A stretch of 64,000 bases of DNA from Achromobacter ruhlandii (GCF_902859695.1 NZ_CADIJL010000005.1:1-64000), one strand, 5' to 3'; shown: positions 27,313 through 36,575, counted from the stretch's first letter. Numbers and translations: made by a program. Notes: a model not told the origin generated them from the sequence alone.

Positions 27313-28430
27313 GCTGCCTCCGTGGCGCCATCCGCCTCGCGCCGCGAGGTTCTGCGCGCCAGGCGTTTCTGGATGTATTGGTTGTACAGGCCGGCCAGCC
27401 CGTTGGGGAACGCCATCACGACGGCAATGAACAGGCCGCCCATCAGGAACAGCCAGAGCTGCGGAAAACTCTCGGAGAAATAGCTTTTGCCGAAGTTGAC
27501 CAGCAGCGTGCCGTAGACCGCGCCCAGCAGGGACAGGCGGCCGCCGACCGCGGCGAAGATGACCATTTCAATGGAAGGCACGATGCCCACGAACGACGGC
27601 GACATGAAGCCTACCTGCAAGGTGAACATGGCTCCGCCGATGGCCGAGAAGACGGCGGCCACGCAGAAGACGAACACCTTGAAGCTGGCGACGTCATAGC
27701 CCGAGAAGCGCACGCGCTCTTCCTTGTCGCGCATCGCCATCAGGAGCTTGCCCAGCTTGGAGGACAGCAGGTAGCGGCCGAACAGGATGCAGGCAAACAA
27801 CAGCGCGCCGTTGATGAAGTACAGCGCCAGCCGGGCGCTGTCCGTGCGGATGTCCCAGCCCAGCAGCGTCTTCAGGTCGGTGATGCCATTGACGCCGCCG
27901 GTCCACCCCTGCTGGCCGATGATGAGCACCGAGAGAATCAGGGCCACGGCCTGCGTCACGATGGCGAAATAGGTGTCGCCCACGCGGCGCTTGAACATCG
28001 CCGCGCCCAGGATCAACGCCAGCAGGCAAGGCAACACCGGCACCGCCAACAAGGTGAACCAGAAGCTCTTGAAGGGCACCCAGAACCAGGGAAGCGAGGT
28101 TAGCTGGTTCCAGTCCATGAAGTCCGGGATGCCGGGCGTGGACTGGATTTTGGTGGCGTCCGGCGTGGAAGCTTCCAGCTTCAGGAACATGGCCATGCAA
28201 TAGCCGCCCAGGCCGAAGAACACGCCCTGGCCCAGGCTCAGGATGCCGCCATAGCCCCAGCACAGCACCAGCCCCAGCGCGACAAAGGCATAGGACAGGT
28301 ATTTGCCGATGAGATTGAGCCGGAAGACGTCCAGGGCCAGCGGAAACACCACGAAAAGCAGCAGCGCCAGGATCGCCAGCCCGGCCAGCCCTTCGCGCCC
28401 GCCCACGACATTGCGGAAGAATTTCTGCAT
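27309..28430 (-). CDS. UrtC/LivM-like permease for amide uptake
   Basis: A 373-residue inner-membrane permease with about nine helices, and a SLGQGVFFGLGGYCMAMF motif typical of UrtC. It carries the long insert between helices 3 and 4 seen in urea-type members. It starts nine bases after the UrtB-like stop and overlaps the UrtD-like gene. Confidence 0.92.
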   Translation of the reverse strand: MQKFFRNVVGGREGLAGLAILALLLFVVFPLALDVFRLNLIGKYLSYAFVALGLVLCWGYGGILSLGQGVFFGLGGYCMAMFLKLEASTPDATKIQSTPGIPDFMDWNQLTSLPWFWVPFKSFWFTLLAVPVLPCLLALILGAAMFKRRVGDTYFAIVTQAVALILSVLIIGQQGWTGGVNGITDLKTLLGWDIRTDSARLALYFINGALLFACILFGRYLLSSKLGKLLMAMRDKEERVRFSGYDVASFKVFVFCVAAVFSAIGGAMFTLQVGFMSPSFVGIVPSIEMVIFAAVGGRLSLLGAVYGTLLVNFGKSYFSESFPQLWLFLMGGLFIAVVMAFPNGLAGLYNQYIQKRLARRTSRREADGATEAA

Positions 28431-28439
28431 GATGCGCCC

Positions 28440-29357
28440 CTACCTGCGTACCTTGATGCTGAACAGGCCTTGCGGGCGCAGCATCAGAATGATCACGATG
28501 GCCGACAGGGTCAGCACTTTCGCCATTGAGCCGGTCATGAAGAACTCCGAGATCGATTGCGTCTGCGCGATGACGAAGGCCGATGCGATGGTGCCGAAAA
28601 GGCTGGCCGCGCCGCCGAACACCACGGTCAGGAAGGTGTCGACGATGTAGAGCGAGCCGCTGGTGGGCCCGGTGGAGCCGATGGTGGTGAAGGCCGCGCC
28701 GGCAATGCCGGCGATGCCGCAGCCCAGCGAGAACGTCACGCGGTCCACGCGCTTGGTGTCGATGCCGACCGCGCCGCTCATGGCCCGGTTCTGCACCGTG
28801 GCGCGCACATGCAGGCCCCAGGTCGAGCGGAACAGCGCCAGCAGCAGCGCGCCGGTCAGCAGGATGCTGATGGACATGACAAACAGGCCGTTGATAGGGA
28901 TGTCCACGCCGTCCAGCGGTTGCCAGGAGCCCATCAGCCAGTCGGGCAGCGTGGGGCTGACTTCACGCGGACCGAACAGCGAGCGCAGCGTCTGCTGCAG
29001 CACCAGGGACAAGCCCCAGGTCGCCAGCAGCGTGTCCAGCGGCCGGCGGTAGAGATGGCGGATCATCAACCACTCGACCAGCCAGCCCAGGCCGAAGGTC
29101 ACGGCAAAGGCCAGCAGGATGGCGATGAAGAAATAGGCCGGCATCAGGCCGGGCGCGTATTGCTGCACCAGCTCGGAACAGAGGTAAGTGCAATAGGCGC
29201 CCACCGCCAGGAACTCGCCATGGGCCATGTTGATGACGCCCATCTGGCCGAAGATGATCGCCAGGCCCAAGGCCATCAGCAGCAACACGCTGAAGACCGA
29301 TAGACCGTTGAAGCCCTGCATCAGCAGGATGGCCCCGAGATCGGAGAAGGATTCCAT
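28440..29357 (-). CDS. UrtB/LivH-like permease for amide uptake
   Basis: A 305-residue inner-membrane permease with about eight helices. GQMGVINMAHGEFLAVGAY and VTFSLGCGIAGIAGA are signature segments of UrtB/LivH permeases. It forms the channel with the UrtC-like partner. It is separated from the binding-protein gene by 54 bases holding its ribosome binding site. Confidence 0.92.
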   Translation of the reverse strand: MESFSDLGAILLMQGFNGLSVFSVLLLMALGLAIIFGQMGVINMAHGEFLAVGAYCTYLCSELVQQYAPGLMPAYFFIAILLAFAVTFGLGWLVEWLMIRHLYRRPLDTLLATWGLSLVLQQTLRSLFGPREVSPTLPDWLMGSWQPLDGVDIPINGLFVMSISILLTGALLLALFRSTWGLHVRATVQNRAMSGAVGIDTKRVDRVTFSLGCGIAGIAGAAFTTIGSTGPTSGSLYIVDTFLTVVFGGAASLFGTIASAFVIAQTQSISEFFMTGSMAKVLTLSAIVIILMLRPQGLFSIKVRR

Positions 29358-29411
29358 GGATGGCTCCCGGCAGTGGCAAGGGCGCCGCGCGCGGCGCCCG
29401 GATCGAGGGGA

Positions 29412-30674
29412 TTACTGATAACCCTTGGGGAAGGGATCGGGCTTGATCAGTTCCGGGGTTTCGAAGATCACGTCGAACTGGCCGTCCTTGCGGATCTGGC
29501 CGATGCGGGTCTTGCTCCACAGGTGATGATTGGGATCGATCTTGACGTAGCCTTCTGGCGCTTCCTTGAACTCCAGCCCGGCCGAGGCGGCGACCACCTT
29601 GTCGACATCGAAGCTGCCGGCTTTCTCCACCGCCATCTTCCACAGCCAGGGGCCCAGATACGCCGCCTGGGTCACGTCGCCGATCACGGCATTGGCGCCG
29701 TACCTGGCCTTGAATGCCTCGACGAATTTCTTGTTGTTGGCGTTGTCCAGGCTCTGGAAATACTTCATGCAGGACCAGAAGCCCTCGGCGTTTTCCCCGC
29801 CGATGCCCAGCAGTTCATCTTCGGTCACCGAGATGGTCAGGAGCTTTTGCTTGCCGCTGGTGACGCCGGCCGCCTTGAGTTGCTTGTAGAACGACACATT
29901 GCTGCCGCCCACCACCACGGCGAAGACAACGTCGGGCTTTTTCAGTTTGATCTTGTTGATCAGCGAACCGAACTGCGTGTGGCCCAGCGGGTAGTATTCC
30001 TCGCCCACCACTTCGCCCTTGAGCACGTTCTCGATATGCTTGCGGGCGATCTTGTTGGAGGTGCGCGGCCAGATGTAGTCGGAGCCGATCAGGTAGAAGG
30101 AGCGCGCCTTCTTCTCGCGCGCCAGCCAGTCCAGGCTGGACAGGATCTGCTGCGTGGCCTCCTGGCCGGTGTAGAAGACGTTCTTGGACTGCTCCAGGCC
30201 TTCATAGAAGGTCGGGTAGTAGAGCAGGCCGTTTTCCTTCTCGAACACCGGCAGCACCGCCTTGCGCGAGGCCGAAGTCCAGCAGCCGAACACGGTGGCG
30301 ACCTTGTCGCTGACCAGCAGTTTTCGCGCCTTCTCGGCAAAGGTCGGCCAATCGGAGGCGCCGTCTTCCTGGATGATCTTGATCTTGCGGCCCAGAATGC
30401 CGCCCATGGCATTGATCTGCTCGATGGCCAGGCGCTCGGATTGAATCGACCCCGTTTCGCTGATGGCCATGGTGCCGGTCGCCGAGTGCAACTGGCCCAC
30501 CGTGACTTCGGTGTCGGTAATGGCCAGGCCGGTGCTGTTGATGGCCGAGGTGGCCGGGGCGGCCGCGCGCGACAGGGCCGGTATGCCCAACAACGGCAGG
30601 GAGGCAAAAGCCAGGGCCAGGCGCCGGCGCGAGGGCAGTTCCGGCGCGGTGTCAAAAGGGGGTTTGCCAGACAT
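29412..30674 (-). CDS. UrtA/FmdD-like periplasmic amide-binding protein, Tat-type signal
   Basis: A 420-residue periplasmic solute receptor. The N-terminus has a twin-arginine motif (SRRRLAL, about residues 15-21) followed by a hydrophobic stretch and an A-x-A site near 38, suggesting Tat export. The mature part follows UrtA: VGQLHSATGTMAISE, GCWTSASRKAVLPVFE, GSDYIWPRTSNKI. It is the first gene of a seven-gene operon (binding protein, two permeases, two ATPases, formamidase, FmdB). A GAGGAG site precedes the ATG. Urea is a possible alternative ligand, but linkage to formamidase favours short amides. Confidence 0.9.
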   Translation of the reverse strand: MSGKPPFDTAPELPSRRRLALAFASLPLLGIPALSRAAAPATSAINSTGLAITDTEVTVGQLHSATGTMAISETGSIQSERLAIEQINAMGGILGRKIKIIQEDGASDWPTFAEKARKLLVSDKVATVFGCWTSASRKAVLPVFEKENGLLYYPTFYEGLEQSKNVFYTGQEATQQILSSLDWLAREKKARSFYLIGSDYIWPRTSNKIARKHIENVLKGEVVGEEYYPLGHTQFGSLINKIKLKKPDVVFAVVVGGSNVSFYKQLKAAGVTSGKQKLLTISVTEDELLGIGGENAEGFWSCMKYFQSLDNANNKKFVEAFKARYGANAVIGDVTQAAYLGPWLWKMAVEKAGSFDVDKVVAASAGLEFKEAPEGYVKIDPNHHLWSKTRIGQIRKDGQFDVIFETPELIKPDPFPKGYQ

Positions 30675-30778
30675 CGATGGCTCCTCAATGGATCACGACC
30701 AGGGAAACCGAGCATGCGCGGCGCATGCCACGGCCCGGCGGGTGAAGGCATACTAGGAGCCCATGACGCAGCGCAACA

Positions 30779-30794
30779 TACGTTGATTGACGTA
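30779..30794. promoter_or_regulatory. Operator-like palindrome 1, TACGT-N6-ACGTA
   Basis: TACGTTGATTGACGTA is a perfect inverted repeat in the 195-base divergent region between the amide-binding protein gene and the sensor kinase. A second copy with identical arms and spacing lies 51 bases away (30830). The response regulator at 34231 is the best candidate binder; that link is inference. Confidence 0.6.
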
Positions 30795-30829
30795 CAGGCA
30801 GGCCCGCCCCCGGGCGTTACAACGGCAAC

Positions 30830-30845
30830 TACGTTCAATGACGTA
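30830..30845. promoter_or_regulatory. Operator-like palindrome 2, TACGT-N6-ACGTA
   Basis: TACGTTCAATGACGTA has exactly the same arms and 6-base spacer as the site at 30779. The centre-to-centre distance is 51 bases, close to five helical turns, so both would face the same side of the helix. It ends 24 bases before the kinase TTG start. Confidence 0.6.
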
Positions 30846-30869
30846 TCCCCTACCCCCCCGGAGCCCGAC

Positions 30870-33800
30870 TTGTCCGCCAGCGCGCCCCAACGCATCGTCA
30901 AGATCCGCCGTGACTACAACACCTGGGTCGCCAATGAGACGCTGGAAGACTACGCCCTGCGTTTCACGCCGGTGTCGTTTCGCAAATGGTCGGAGTTCCG
31001 CGTCGCCAATACCGCCCTGGGCGCGGTGTCTTTCCTGGCGCTGGAAGCCATCGGCGGCGCGCTGGCGCTGAACTATGGGTTCATCAATGCCTTCTGGGCC
31101 ATCATCGCCGTGGCCCTGGTCACCTTTCTGACCGGCCTGCCGATCGCCTATTACGCGGCGCGCCATGGCCTGGACATGGACCTGCTGACACGGGGGGCCG
31201 GCTTCGGCTATATCGGCTCGACCATCACCTCGCTGATCTACGCCTCATTCACCTTCATCTTCTTTGCGCTGGAGGCGGCCATCATGGCGCTGGCCATCGA
31301 GCTGGCCACCGGCCTGCCGCTGTCCATCGGCTACCTCCTGTGCGCCGTGGTCATCCTGCCCATGGTGGCCTACGGCATCACCTTCATCAGCCGGTTGCAG
31401 TCATGGACGCAGCCGATATGGCTGGTGCTGCTGCTCCTGCCCTATGCCTTCGTCGCCTTCCGCGACCCGGGCACGTTGCAGGAGTTCCTGCGGTTTCCGG
31501 GCCATGACGGCCGGGGCGGCGGTTTCAATCTGCTGATGTTCGGCTCGGCGGTGGCGGTGGCCGCTTCGCTGGTGACGCAGATCGGCGAACAGGTCGACTT
31601 CCTGCGCTTTCTGCCCGAACGCACGGCGGCCAACCGCCGGCGCTGGTGGCTCGCCCTGGTCTGCGCGGGCCCGGGCTGGATCCTGCCGGGCGCGGCCAAG
31701 ATTCTGGGCGGCGCCTTCCTGGCCTGGCTGGCGCTGTCCCGGGGCGCGCCAGCCGACAAGGCTGGCGACCCGACCCACATGTATCTGGCGGCCTACACCT
31801 ATGTCGTCAGCGATCCCGGCCTGGCGCTGGCGCTGGTCACCGCTTTTGTGGTGGTGTCGCAGGTCAAGATCAATGTGACCAACGCCTATGCCGGCTCGCT
31901 GGCCTGGTCCAACTTCTTTGCCCGCATCACGCACAGCCATCCGGGCCGGGTGGTGTGGCTGGTGTTCAACGTGCTGATCGCCGTGGTCCTGATGGAGATG
32001 GGCGTGTTTGGCGCGCTGGAGCATGTGCTGGCGGTGTTCTCGCACGTTGCGCTGGCCTGGATCGGCGCGCTGGTGGCCGACCTGGTGATCAACAAGCCCC
32101 TGGGACTGTCGCCGAAGCGGATCGAGTTCCGCCGCGCCTATTTGTACGACATCAATCCGGTCGGCGTGGGCAGCATGCTGATCGCCATGACGCTGGGCCT
32201 GCTGGCTTTCGCCGGCGTGTTCCCCGGCACGGCGGGCGCGCTGGCGCAGGCATTGTCGCCTTTTGTGGCGTTGCTGGCGGCGTTCGTCTGCGCGCCTGTC
32301 ATCGCCTGGCGCACGCGGGGACGCTACAACCTGGCGCGCAAGCCGGTCGACGTGGCGGGCTCGGATCATGTCTGCGTGATCTGCGCCAACCGTTTTGAAC
32401 AGCCCGACATGGCGCATTGCCCGGCCTACAACGGGCCCATCTGTTCCTTGTGCTGCACGCTGGATGCCCGCTGCCAGGATCGCTGCAAGCAGCAGGGACG
32501 GCTGAAGGATCAGGTGCGGGCGGTCCTGGGCCGACTGTTGCCGGCGCGGGTCACGCCGCTGCTGCATAGCCGCCTGGGCCACTACCTCTTGATCGTGGCG
32601 GGGATGGGGACGCTGCTGGCGGGCATCCTGGGCCTGATCTACTACCAGGAGTACGCCAGCCACATACGGGCCGGCCTGGACCCCTCGGGCTTGCGGCCCA
32701 CCTTCTTAAAACTCTACGCCGCGTTGTTGCTGATCGGCGGCGTGTTGGCCTGGTGGCTGGTGCTGGCCCATGAAAGCCGGCGCGTGGCGCAAGAGGAATC
32801 GGATCGCCAGACGCATTTGCTGCTGCGCGAGATCGAGGCGCACAAACAGACCGACGCGCAGTTGCAGCAGGCCAAGGAAGCGGCTGAAAGCGCCAATCTG
32901 GCCAAGAGCCGCTTCATGGGCGGTCTGAGCCATGAATTGCGCGCGCCGCTGAACAGCATGATGGGCTATGCGCAGATTCTGCAGCGCGACCCGGGCTTGC
33001 CGCCCGCGCGGCGCGAGGCCATCGACGTGATTCATCGCAGCGGCAAGCATTTGATCGGCCTGATCGATGGCCTGCTGGACATCGCGCGCATCGAGGCGGG
33101 CAGGCTGCGGCTGGAGAACAGCGAACTGCGCCTGCCGGAGTTTCTGGAGCAGATCGTGCAGATGTTCCGGCCGCAGAGCGCCCTCAAAGGGCTGGCCTTC
33201 CGCTATGAGGCGACGGAACTGCCTTCCATCGTGCATATCGACGAGAAGCGGCTGCGGCAGATCCTGATCAACCTGCTGAGCAACGCGCTGAAATTCACCT
33301 CGGCCGGGCAGGTGTCGATGCGCGTGAAGTCTGCCGCGGACATGGTGCTGTTCGAAGTGCAGGACAGCGGCCGAGGCATACCGGCCGAGGATCTGGAACG
33401 CATCTTTCTGCCCTTCGAGCGCAGTTGGGCGGCGGCGGAAGAGGCGGAATCCGGCACGGGCCTGGGCCTGACCATCTGCCGCATGCTGACCGGCATCATG
33501 GGCGGCGAGCTGACGGTGCGCAGCGCCGTCGGCCGCGGCAGTGTGTTCACGCTCAAGCTGTTTCTGCCGGAAGTGCGCTCGCCGCGCAGCGACGCCCGGC
33601 CGTCGGGACTGGTGGTGGGGTATCGCGGCGAGCGGCTGCGGATCCTGACGGTGGACGACCAGCCGTCACAGCGGCGGCTGGTGCGCGACCTGCTCGAGCC
33701 CCTGGGCTTCGAGGTGCACGAAGCGCCGCATGGCGCAGCCTGCCTGGCCTGCGTGCATACGCTGCGGCCGGCCCTGATATTGATGGACGTCTCGATGCCG

Positions 33801-34262
33801 GAGATGACCGGATGGGAGGCGCTGCGGCGCTTGCGGGATGAAGGCGTGGCCGTGCCGATTGTGATGCTGTCGGCCAATATCCTGGGGCTGGATCCGAAAG
33901 ATCCGACGCAGAGCGGGCATGACGCGTTCATTGCCAAGCCCGTGATATACGAGGACTTGCTGAGCCAGTTGGGCCGTCTGCTCAAGCTGGACTGGCAGGT
34001 GGCGCAGGTGGAAGCGGCCCTGCCGGCAGGGGATCTGCACCGGGTGGCGCTGGAGCGCGAGGATGCCGAAGCGCTGCTGGAGCTGGGGGCCATGGGCTAC
34101 ATCAAGGGCATCCAGGCGAAGCTGGAAGAAATACAGGGCCGCCGGGCCGAAGCGCGGGATTTGACGGCGCATCTGCGGATGCTGGCCGGCGAATTTCAAC
34201 TGAGCGAATTCAATCAAATGCTTAAACACCATGTACAGCGTCACCATGCCCACGCCCGATAA
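30870..34262 (+). CDS. Hybrid sensor kinase with NCS1-transporter sensor and Cys cluster
   Basis: A 1130-residue fusion. Residues about 10-480 form a twelve-helix NCS1-type cytosine/purine/allantoin permease. Residues 502-539 hold eight cysteines (CxxC, C, C, CxxCC, then C and C), a likely metal or Fe-S site. Two further helices flank about 565-645. A coiled coil leads to HisKA with His688 (SHELRAP) and an HATPase with LLSNALKF, DSGRGIP and GTGLGL. A receiver follows with Asp973 (LMDVSMPEM) and a helical tail. No ATG is possible near the domain start; TTG at 30870 has GGAG six bases upstream. It lies divergent from the amide operon and overlaps its response regulator, so it probably senses an amide, urea-like compound or nucleobase. 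Confidence 0.85.
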   Translation: MSASAPQRIVKIRRDYNTWVANETLEDYALRFTPVSFRKWSEFRVANTALGAVSFLALEAIGGALALNYGFINAFWAIIAVALVTFLTGLPIAYYAARHGLDMDLLTRGAGFGYIGSTITSLIYASFTFIFFALEAAIMALAIELATGLPLSIGYLLCAVVILPMVAYGITFISRLQSWTQPIWLVLLLLPYAFVAFRDPGTLQEFLRFPGHDGRGGGFNLLMFGSAVAVAASLVTQIGEQVDFLRFLPERTAANRRRWWLALVCAGPGWILPGAAKILGGAFLAWLALSRGAPADKAGDPTHMYLAAYTYVVSDPGLALALVTAFVVVSQVKINVTNAYAGSLAWSNFFARITHSHPGRVVWLVFNVLIAVVLMEMGVFGALEHVLAVFSHVALAWIGALVADLVINKPLGLSPKRIEFRRAYLYDINPVGVGSMLIAMTLGLLAFAGVFPGTAGALAQALSPFVALLAAFVCAPVIAWRTRGRYNLARKPVDVAGSDHVCVICANRFEQPDMAHCPAYNGPICSLCCTLDARCQDRCKQQGRLKDQVRAVLGRLLPARVTPLLHSRLGHYLLIVAGMGTLLAGILGLIYYQEYASHIRAGLDPSGLRPTFLKLYAALLLIGGVLAWWLVLAHESRRVAQEESDRQTHLLLREIEAHKQTDAQLQQAKEAAESANLAKSRFMGGLSHELRAPLNSMMGYAQILQRDPGLPPARREAIDVIHRSGKHLIGLIDGLLDIARIEAGRLRLENSELRLPEFLEQIVQMFRPQSALKGLAFRYEATELPSIVHIDEKRLRQILINLLSNALKFTSAGQVSMRVKSAADMVLFEVQDSGRGIPAEDLERIFLPFERSWAAAEEAESGTGLGLTICRMLTGIMGGELTVRSAVGRGSVFTLKLFLPEVRSPRSDARPSGLVVGYRGERLRILTVDDQPSQRRLVRDLLEPLGFEVHEAPHGAACLACVHTLRPALILMDVSMPEMTGWEALRRLRDEGVAVPIVMLSANILGLDPKDPTQSGHDAFIAKPVIYEDLLSQLGRLLKLDWQVAQVEAALPAGDLHRVALEREDAEALLELGAMGYIKGIQAKLEEIQGRRAEARDLTAHLRMLAGEFQLSEFNQMLKHHVQRHHAHAR

Positions 34263-35139
34263 GAACCTCGTCATGCTGGTCGATGACGCCCCGGACAATC
34301 TGAAAATGCTCTCCACCGCATTGGATGAAGCGGGGTATCAGGTGCTGGTGGCAACCGACGGCCAGTCGGCCATAGAACGGGTGGATTTCGTGGTGCCGGA
34401 CATCGTGCTGCTCGATGCGGTGATGCCGGGAATGGACGGGTTCGAGACCTGCGCGCGCCTGAAAGCGCATCCGGCGGCCGGGGAGGTGCCGGTGGTGTTC
34501 ATGACGGGCCTGACCGAGCCCGAGCACGTGTTGAAGGGGTTTCGGGTGGGCGGCGTGGATTACGTGACCAAGCCGCTGGATCCGGATGTGGTGGTGGCCA
34601 GGCTGCAGACGCATTTGCGCAATGCGCGCAGCCTGTCGGCGGCCTTTGACGCGATCGATGCGGCGGCGCGAGCGGTGGTGGCGCTGGACGCTCGCGGGCT
34701 GCCGATCTGGAAGACCGGCAAGGCGCGGCTCTGGCTGGCGGCGTATTTCGGTTGCGCCGAGGATGCGACGGAGCTGCCGGCGCCCCTGGCGGATTGGGTG
34801 GCGGACAATCTGGCGGCCGGGCCGGCGGCTGAACCCCTGGTGATCACCCGCGCGGGGGGACGCCTGACCCTGAGTCTGTCGGCATCGCGCCGTAGCGGCG
34901 AGACCTTGCTGCTATTGCAGGAGACGGCGCCGTTGGCCGCGGCCTACGGCCTGACGCCGCGCGAGGCCGATGTGCTGCGCTGGTTGGCCAAGGGCAAGAC
35001 CAATCGGGATATCGCCGAGATCCTGGGCATGGCGCCACGGACGGTGAACAAACACCTGGAGCACCTCTACGTCAAGCTTGGCGTGGAAACGCGCGCGGCG
35101 GCGGCGGCGCTGGCGGTGCGGCGGGGCGAGTTCTTTTGA
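34231..35139 (+). CDS. LuxR/NarL-type response regulator, partner of the transporter-kinase
   Basis: A 302-residue regulator. An N-terminal receiver (about 10-130) has the acidic pair VDD, phospho-acceptor Asp in IVLLDAVMPG, the switch Thr and the lysine of YVTKPLD. A middle segment (about 140-235) is PAS-like but weak. A LuxR-type HTH follows (about 238-300, LTPREADVLRWLAKGKTNRDIAEILG). It overlaps the kinase by 32 bases (ATG 34231); an ATG at 34246 is also in frame. It likely activates the divergent amide operon, possibly through the twin TACGT palindromes. Confidence 0.9.
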   Translation: MYSVTMPTPDKNLVMLVDDAPDNLKMLSTALDEAGYQVLVATDGQSAIERVDFVVPDIVLLDAVMPGMDGFETCARLKAHPAAGEVPVVFMTGLTEPEHVLKGFRVGGVDYVTKPLDPDVVVARLQTHLRNARSLSAAFDAIDAAARAVVALDARGLPIWKTGKARLWLAAYFGCAEDATELPAPLADWVADNLAAGPAAEPLVITRAGGRLTLSLSASRRSGETLLLLQETAPLAAAYGLTPREADVLRWLAKGKTNRDIAEILGMAPRTVNKHLEHLYVKLGVETRAAAAALAVRRGEFF

Positions 35140-35286
35140 ACCGCTCCGCGCCTGGGCCGGGCAAGCCGGTGGCGACATGAAATACGCGATATTGATACAG
35201 ATGGAAACCCCGGCCCGCCGGACATCGCCTTAGAGTGCCAAGCCTTCAAAGTTCAGGACGGTGCCGCGTCGCGGCCCGCTGCTCGC

Positions 35287-36006
35287 ATGACGGCTTCCTT
35301 TCCTCGCATCCTGCCGCGCTACGCGCTGGGCTGCTACCTCGGCGCGGCTGCGCTGCTCTACCTGTTCGCCGCGCAACTGCTGGCCACCGTCGACATCTGG
35401 CTGCTGCCGCGCCGGCTGCTGGTCGAGATGCTGCGTTATCGCGCCATGTGGCTGATCTTCTTCCTGACCCTGCCGACCGTGGGCTACCTGTTGTGGCGCG
35501 GCTCGGACCTGGTCGCCTGGTGGCGCGCGCCCGCCACGCTGACGCTGGATGAGCGGGCGCTGCATCTGGGCGCGCTCACGGCGCCCTACGCCGACATCGT
35601 TTCGATGCGCCATCGGCACAACCGTGATCACCTGCTGCTGACGCTGGGCAATGGCCGGCGCGTGCGGCTGCGGCTGGCCATCTGGGACCATGCCGACGCA
35701 TTGCTCGACCTGCTGGACGCGCGCGTGGGCAGCCATCTCGAAGCCGACGTCCGGCGCCGCATCGATGCCGGCGCCACGGTCTCCTTCGGCGCGCTGGGCA
35801 TGAACGCGGCCGGCCTGGTCCACAAGGGCCGGCCGATTCCGTGGGCCAGCATCGACACCATCCGCACGCAATCGGACAGCGAAGGCATGGAGACCGACGA
35901 GACGCTGATCATCGTCGCGCGCGGCAAGACCCACAAGGTCGACCGCTCCGGCATCGACAACGAGCCGGTGCTGCTGGCCTGCCTGCGGCATTACCTGCCC
36001 GCCTGA
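35287..36006 (+). CDS. Membrane protein with PH-like cytoplasmic region, unknown function
   Basis: A 239-residue protein with two N-terminal transmembrane helices (about 12-35 and 52-72) followed by a soluble beta-rich part. Two segments look like related strand-helix units: LTLDERALHLGALTAPYADI and VSFGALGMNAAGLVHKGRPI, each followed by a short strand region and a helix. This suggests bacterial PH-like domains. I do not recognise a named family. The next gene has the same plan, so the two probably act together. Confidence 0.65.
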   Translation: MTASFPRILPRYALGCYLGAAALLYLFAAQLLATVDIWLLPRRLLVEMLRYRAMWLIFFLTLPTVGYLLWRGSDLVAWWRAPATLTLDERALHLGALTAPYADIVSMRHRHNRDHLLLTLGNGRRVRLRLAIWDHADALLDLLDARVGSHLEADVRRRIDAGATVSFGALGMNAAGLVHKGRPIPWASIDTIRTQSDSEGMETDETLIIVARGKTHKVDRSGIDNEPVLLACLRHYLPA

Positions 36007-36059
36007 TTCCAACGCCCGCCCGCATGGCGGCCATTCACCCTTAGCCCTTCAACCCAGAC

Positions 36060-36536
36060 ATGGAAATCTACAGCTCCGCCTCGCACCAAGCCCAGACCCT
36101 GGCCGATCGCCCGGTCTACCACTCGCGCAACCGCCTCATCGCCGGCGCCGTCATCTGGACAGTGGCCGCGGTGGCATTCGGCGCGCTGGCCGCGCGCGCC
36201 CGCGGCAATCTGGGCGGCATGGCGTTCTTCGCCGCCATCGCGGCCATCGGCGTGTGGCTGGTGATCCGCTGCCTGATGCGCGCCTTCGGCGCCCCCAAGC
36301 CCGTCATCACCTTCACCCGCGAAGGCCTGCGCGTGACCGACGGCACGCTCATCCCGTGGCACGCCATCAACGAGAACACCTACGTCAACCAGACCTATGT
36401 CGGCATTCCGATCGGCCGCCAGATCCAGCTTAAGACCTCGCTGCCGGATCGCAAGCGCGTGCTGATCCCGGCCATGGCGCTGGCGATCAGCGGCGACGAA
36501 TACCTGGCCCTGTGCGACGCCTACCAGGCGGGTTGA
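36060..36536 (+). CDS. Two-helix membrane protein with a PH-like tail
   Basis: A 158-residue protein with two adjacent helices (about 27-46 and 52-72). A short soluble part follows (VITFTREGLRVTDGTLIPWHAI onward, residues about 80-150), similar in plan to the second unit of the preceding gene (strand, turn, IPW, helix). It starts 53 bases after the previous stop. The function is unknown. Shared IPW motifs suggest the two genes are related. Confidence 0.65.
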   Translation: MEIYSSASHQAQTLADRPVYHSRNRLIAGAVIWTVAAVAFGALAARARGNLGGMAFFAAIAAIGVWLVIRCLMRAFGAPKPVITFTREGLRVTDGTLIPWHAINENTYVNQTYVGIPIGRQIQLKTSLPDRKRVLIPAMALAISGDEYLALCDAYQAG

Positions 36537-36575
36537 AGCCTCACCGCCGAGGCGGGGCGCCGCCGCGCAACGCGC

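Noticed and set aside
29412-30674. Calling the ABC importer a urea (urt) transporter
   Set aside because: The sequences are UrtA-E-like, but the operon ends in formamidase and FmdB and contains no urease genes, so a short-amide substrate is more likely.
29373-30869. N-terminal extension of the transporter-kinase frame by about 500 codons
   Set aside because: It is antisense to the amide-binding protein gene, has shadow composition, and runs through the divergent promoter region. The TTG at 30870 with GGAG is a better start.
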